A program made the position numbers and the translations under genes. Below the pieces are notes generated by a model that saw nothing but the letters and a program-made list of their open reading frames with translations, was not told where the DNA came from and did no database searches. Of a stretch of 64,000 bases of DNA, positions 60,768 through 64,000 are shown one piece after another. Source of the stretch: Candidatus Avelusimicrobium caledoniensis (GTDB taxonomy: Bacteria > Elusimicrobiota > Elusimicrobia > Elusimicrobiales > Elusimicrobiaceae); the NCBI GenBank assembly GCA_900315795.1, contig ONAM01000010.1:1-64000 (forward strand), given 5' to 3'. The first letter of the stretch is position 1; each line of letters begins with the position of its first letter.

Positions 60768-62288
60768 ATGATAAACTTTTTTAAACCCACTTCCTACCGT
60801 AGCGCAGCCGCATTGGCGGTGGGAGCTACGGCTTTATGGAAAGGGATTTCATTTATCAATGCGCTTTTGTTGGCGGCCTATTTCGGCGCAAGCCGGGCAA
60901 CCGATTTGTATTTTTACCTTATTTTAACCACAGGTGTGGCGTGGTTTTTTGTGCAACGGTTAAATGCCGCCGTTATCATCCCGCACGCCATGGCGTTGGA
61001 GGCAACCGCACCGCACGGTGGCCGGGCGTTACTCAACGGCTACTTGTATGTTTACGTCATTTTGGCCGTACTTTTAATCGGGCTTGGCTTTTGTTGGCCC
61101 GTGCAAAGTATTGCCTTATTTTCCCGTTTTTCCACAGCGTATTTGGAAACGCAACGCACGCTTATTTCGTGGGCCTTTGTGTTCTTTGCTTTACAGATTT
61201 TGACGACTTACCAGTTAGCTATTTTGGAAATGCACAAACGGTTTGCAACTGCCCTTTTCACGCCGCTAAATGCGCTCATGCCGCTACTTTTTTTGCTCTG
61301 TCTCGGGCGCACGCACGGTGTAATCAGCATGCTCTACGGGTTTGTGGTTTCGTATGCGGTGCAAGTGATTTTATATAGCATCATGCTTAAAAAAGAATTG
61401 GGGTGGACACTTACCCGCGGAGAAATTTACCACTCTGCCGCGTTTGCCAAAAACCTCATCAGCAACCAGTGCATGGAACTGGCCAATATCGTTAGCGGCG
61501 TATTGCCGCTGTATTTGCTGAGCGGGTTAGGCACGGGCGTAGTAAGTGCCTTAAATTACGCGCGGCAACTTTCCGATTCTTCTACCGAAGTATTTACGTT
61601 GCGCGTTACCAATGTGTCCAAAATTCAACTGACCGAACTGGCCGCCCGAAACGATTGGCCCGCTTTTAATAAGGCCTACAATACCACGCATTTTGCGTTG
61701 TGGTTTTTGCTTACGCCGCTGAGTGTATTTTCCGTTGTCTACGCGCCGGAAATTATCACGCTGTTTTTTTCACGCGGTGCATTTTCCGCAACAGACGCAC
61801 GCGAATCGGCCGCGTTTTTACGCCCGTTGTTGGGGCTGGTGTGGCTGATGGTGCCGATACTCATGCAAAGCAATATCGTCGCCGCGACGCGTAAACTAAA
61901 AGAGTTTTTCCCTTACGCCTTAGCGGGTATTTTGTTATTTATTGTGAGCGTACCTTTTACCGTAAATGTATGGGGCGCACTGGCGTATCCGTACACGCAA
62001 CTGGTATGCTGCGCCGCGGGCCAATTTATCAACTGGATGTTCCTGCGCAAATATTTGCCCGGTTTTTACATCAAACCCGCTTTCACAGACGGGTTACGTT
62101 TGGTAGGTTTTAATTTAATTTCGCTCGTGCCCGCTATATTATGCACCCATTTTTTGGCGGGACAAACCGCGTGGGTGGTTTTGCTAGTGGGCGGTTTGAT
62201 ATATGTAGCGGTACTGGCGGCGTTGACTTATTACAGCGGCGATTTCAAACGCTTTTTGCAAGTAGCATCTTCACACAACCCTTCGTAA
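60768..62288 (+). CDS. MurJ/MviN-like lipid flippase
   Basis: 506 aa with about 13-14 transmembrane helices. MviN/MurJ hallmarks: opening KGISFINALLLAAYFGASRATDLYFYL, NQCMELANIVSGVLPLYLLSGLGTGVVSALNYARQL and IITLFFSRGAFSATDA. MurJ flips lipid II; related proteins act on other polyprenol-linked units. Next to glycosyltransferases it may serve cell wall or a surface polysaccharide. The 3' end overlaps the convergent glycosyltransferase by 58 bp. Confidence 0.88.
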   Translation: MINFFKPTSYRSAAALAVGATALWKGISFINALLLAAYFGASRATDLYFYLILTTGVAWFFVQRLNAAVIIPHAMALEATAPHGGRALLNGYLYVYVILAVLLIGLGFCWPVQSIALFSRFSTAYLETQRTLISWAFVFFALQILTTYQLAILEMHKRFATALFTPLNALMPLLFLLCLGRTHGVISMLYGFVVSYAVQVILYSIMLKKELGWTLTRGEIYHSAAFAKNLISNQCMELANIVSGVLPLYLLSGLGTGVVSALNYARQLSDSSTEVFTLRVTNVSKIQLTELAARNDWPAFNKAYNTTHFALWFLLTPLSVFSVVYAPEIITLFFSRGAFSATDARESAAFLRPLLGLVWLMVPILMQSNIVAATRKLKEFFPYALAGILLFIVSVPFTVNVWGALAYPYTQLVCCAAGQFINWMFLRKYLPGFYIKPAFTDGLRLVGFNLISLVPAILCTHFLAGQTAWVVLLVGGLIYVAVLAALTYYSGDFKRFLQVASSHNPS

Positions 62289-63337
62289 GCATCTATGTAA
62301 TTGGATAAAGAAAACCGCTCTGTGACCTCACGCGCACGTTCACTTAACGCGCGGCGCTTTTCATCCCCTTTCATCAAAACAGCTAATGCGTTAGCAAAAG
62401 CCGCAATATCGTCCTGCGGCACTAATAAACCGTCTACCCCGTGGCGCACAATAACGTCCGGCCCGGTGCAATTAAAACTGACCACAGGCACCCCCGCCGC
62501 CATTGCTTCTAACAGCACCATGGGAAAACCCTCCGTCCGCGAGGACATCGCCAACAAATCCGCGTGTTGATATACCGCTTGCAGGCCTTTAATGGGAGCA
62601 ACTAACGCCGCACTGGCAGAGATGTTTAACTCGGCAATTTGCGTGCGAAGTGCTTGTTCGTCCGGTCCGGCTCCGACAATTGCTAAGCGCCATTGGGGAA
62701 AATTACTGGTGATTGTATACCACGCACGAAGCAGGCGCTCAAACCCTTTTTGGGCCACCAAACGTCCCACGGCAATCACGTATTTTTTATCAGTTTGCAT
62801 AAAAGCCGGGCGGGGCAGTTTGTCGTGCGAACACGGCAACGCCGGGTTGTAAATAACAACGGGTTTCCACGACGGATGATTGTTTCGGATAAATTCCAAA
62901 TCGCGCTTAGACAATACGGCTACGCGCGAGGCGCGGCTTAAAAAATAATCGCGTAAAAGTTGCCACTTGCGCGAAAAAGGCGTATGCCGCACATCTAAAT
63001 GATCGGCGTAAATATACGGCACGCGCAAAAGTAAAGCGGCGGCTAACACATTAACCGCCATAAAACTAATGACCACTTCGGGCCGCGTGCGGCGCAAGGC
63101 GCGTGTCATGCGTACCAGACGCAAAAAACCGCCCAATACGCCCACACTTTTAAAGGGCGGCAAGTGGATGCGCTCGCGACGAACGCATGCGGGCAGGGTA
63201 TAAAAATCGGGGGTAGAGGTGTCCAGTGTTAAGAGTGTAACTTGGTGACCGCGGCCAGCTAAACCCTCACACAGATACGTCATTACACGCTCTGCGCCGC
63301 CGCCGCCCAATGTACTGATGACACACGTGATACGCAT
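62231..63337 (-). CDS. GT4 family glycosyltransferase
   Basis: 368 aa GT-B fold enzyme. N-terminal acceptor domain opens MRITCVISTLGGGGAERVMTYL; C-terminal nucleotide-sugar domain has VGRLVAQKGFERLL and the EX7E-type motif EGFPMVLLEAMAAGVPVV. Retaining transferase using a UDP- or GDP-sugar, probably in LPS or surface glycan synthesis. 11 bp downstream of a second GT4 gene, so the two form an operon. 58-bp convergent overlap with the flippase. Confidence 0.92.
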   Translation of the reverse strand: MRITCVISTLGGGGAERVMTYLCEGLAGRGHQVTLLTLDTSTPDFYTLPACVRRERIHLPPFKSVGVLGGFLRLVRMTRALRRTRPEVVISFMAVNVLAAALLLRVPYIYADHLDVRHTPFSRKWQLLRDYFLSRASRVAVLSKRDLEFIRNNHPSWKPVVIYNPALPCSHDKLPRPAFMQTDKKYVIAVGRLVAQKGFERLLRAWYTITSNFPQWRLAIVGAGPDEQALRTQIAELNISASAALVAPIKGLQAVYQHADLLAMSSRTEGFPMVLLEAMAAGVPVVSFNCTGPDVIVRHGVDGLLVPQDDIAAFANALAVLMKGDEKRRALSERAREVTERFSLSNYIDAYEGLCEDATCKKRLKSPL

Positions 63338-63348
63338 GATGAGTGCGA

Positions 63349-64000
63349 TTACGAAATAAGTTCTTCTACACCGCGCAAGAACGCTTCAAACGGGTGTTTG
63401 TCTTTGTGCTTGCTGGCTTCTACGGCCATTTCCACGCGTTTGCCCCAGTTGACCATCATGTCATCTAAAGCAACCGTAAACGGCTCTTCTTCGCCGGCAT
63501 TGACGATAATGCCGTTTACGCCATTGGTAACAAGCGACGTAACCGCGCCCGATTCACATGCCACACAAGGCAATTTGCTGGCCATAGCGTCTAACAAAAT
63601 ATCGGCTACCGACGGATTTAACGCCGGATAGGCAAAGATATCGGCATTACGCAGCAAGCTGTACACATCGCTTTTGGCGGGGACGATTTCCGTACTGGCT
63701 TGTAAATTATTTTTGGTGATAAATTTTTGCAGTGCGGCTTTTTGCGTGCCGTCACCCACAATGGTTAAATGCCATGTTTTATGCGCGGGAGCCAAGCGCG
63801 ACCACGTTTTAAGTAATGTATCAAAACCGCTTTCTTTGGTAAGCGGCCCGACGGCTAATACGTTATTTTCTTTTTTAAAGCAAGCGGGTTTGTTGTAGTT
63901 GTAATGTTCCACCCAAACGGCCGGCTCGGTTACACGAAGCGCATTGGGACCGTAAAGTTTTTTGTTAAGCGGCTTGTCGCTATCACCCAATACTAATACG
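63349..64000 (-). CDS. GT4 family glycosyltransferase, 5' part outside window
   Basis: C-terminal 217 residues or so of a glycosyltransferase: VGPLTKESGFDTLLKTWSRL, the nucleotide-sugar site around NADIFAYPALNPSVADILLDAMASKLPCVAC. The Glu of the usual EGxx motif is replaced by Pro-Ser-Val in NPSVADILLDA, so donor contacts may differ. The frame is open through the window edge (VLVLGDSDKP just inside), so the start is missing. Same operon as the downstream GT4. Confidence 0.87.
   Translation of the reverse strand, partial: VLVLGDSDKPLNKKLYGPNALRVTEPAVWVEHYNYNKPACFKKENNVLAVGPLTKESGFDTLLKTWSRLAPAHKTWHLTIVGDGTQKAALQKFITKNNLQASTEIVPAKSDVYSLLRNADIFAYPALNPSVADILLDAMASKLPCVACESGAVTSLVTNGVNGIIVNAGEEEPFTVALDDMMVNWGKRVEMAVEASKHKDKHPFEAFLRGVEELIS

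Overview
The window reads as a chromosomal segment of a diderm bacterium of the Elusimicrobiota type (inference). It has a complete outer-membrane set (BamA, Skp-like chaperone, LpxD-LpxC-FabZ-LpxA-LpxI, LptD, Pal-CpoB-TolB) and scattered prepilin genes whose mature N-terminus is nearly identical ([20 protein letters not shown]), a hallmark of Elusimicrobium-like genomes. I saw no rRNA, tRNA, CRISPR array, prophage or transposase.

Layout. 1-5593: a pilin gene, then a leftward block folC, murA, prmC, prfA and rpmE. 5594-8623: a second pilin, a REC-GGDEF regulator, pgeF and murI. 8736-15320: a membrane Ser/Thr kinase with TPRs, a CorA transporter, a DUF4912/GH57 glucan pair and an exported unknown. 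15380-18675: greA, a lipoprotein protease and a large membrane-anchored unknown. 18817-23790: a six-gene envelope operon (lipoprotein, beta-barrel, HAMP protein, TolC, patatin, TPR lipoprotein). 23879-28526: a dCache-GGDEF-EAL protein, an unknown, deoB and pilin 3. 28944-37458: terC, rpmB and the bamA-skp-lpxDC-fabZ-lpxA-lpxI operon. 37526-38406: pilin 4 and its repeat-rich promoter. 38692-54609: a 16-kb co-directional run from tpiA and deoC through a 1002-aa DnaA-like ATPase, two lipoproteins, comM, dprA, topA, xer, a ROK kinase and lptD to an RDD protein. 54835-59262: pilin 5, pal-cpoB-tolB and pilin 6. 59288-64000: gatB, a MurJ-like flippase and two GT4 glycosyltransferases.

The unusual part is the pilin system. 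Six prepilin genes sit singly at the borders of unrelated housekeeping operons. All five whose upstream region is visible share one promoter design: TTGACA, a 16-nt spacer holding an 11-nt A or T homopolymer, and a -10 box. It is preceded by one of two repeated upstream modules, one of which includes a 120-bp near-perfect palindrome present in two copies. The region between promoter and mature pilin is a landing zone for short REP-like palindromes. In five genes they are inserted in frame inside the leader peptide that prepilin peptidase removes, lengthening it to 21-78 residues against the usual 6 or so. A related palindrome with a fixed core but copy-specific self-complementary arms occurs in three places, one of them in frame inside folC.

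A second pattern is that at least seven genes have a -10 box 5-8 nt before the ATG and no Shine-Dalgarno sequence, which suggests leaderless mRNAs. comM and dprA in the same window make natural transformation plausible, and that could move or recombine the pilin cassettes (inference).
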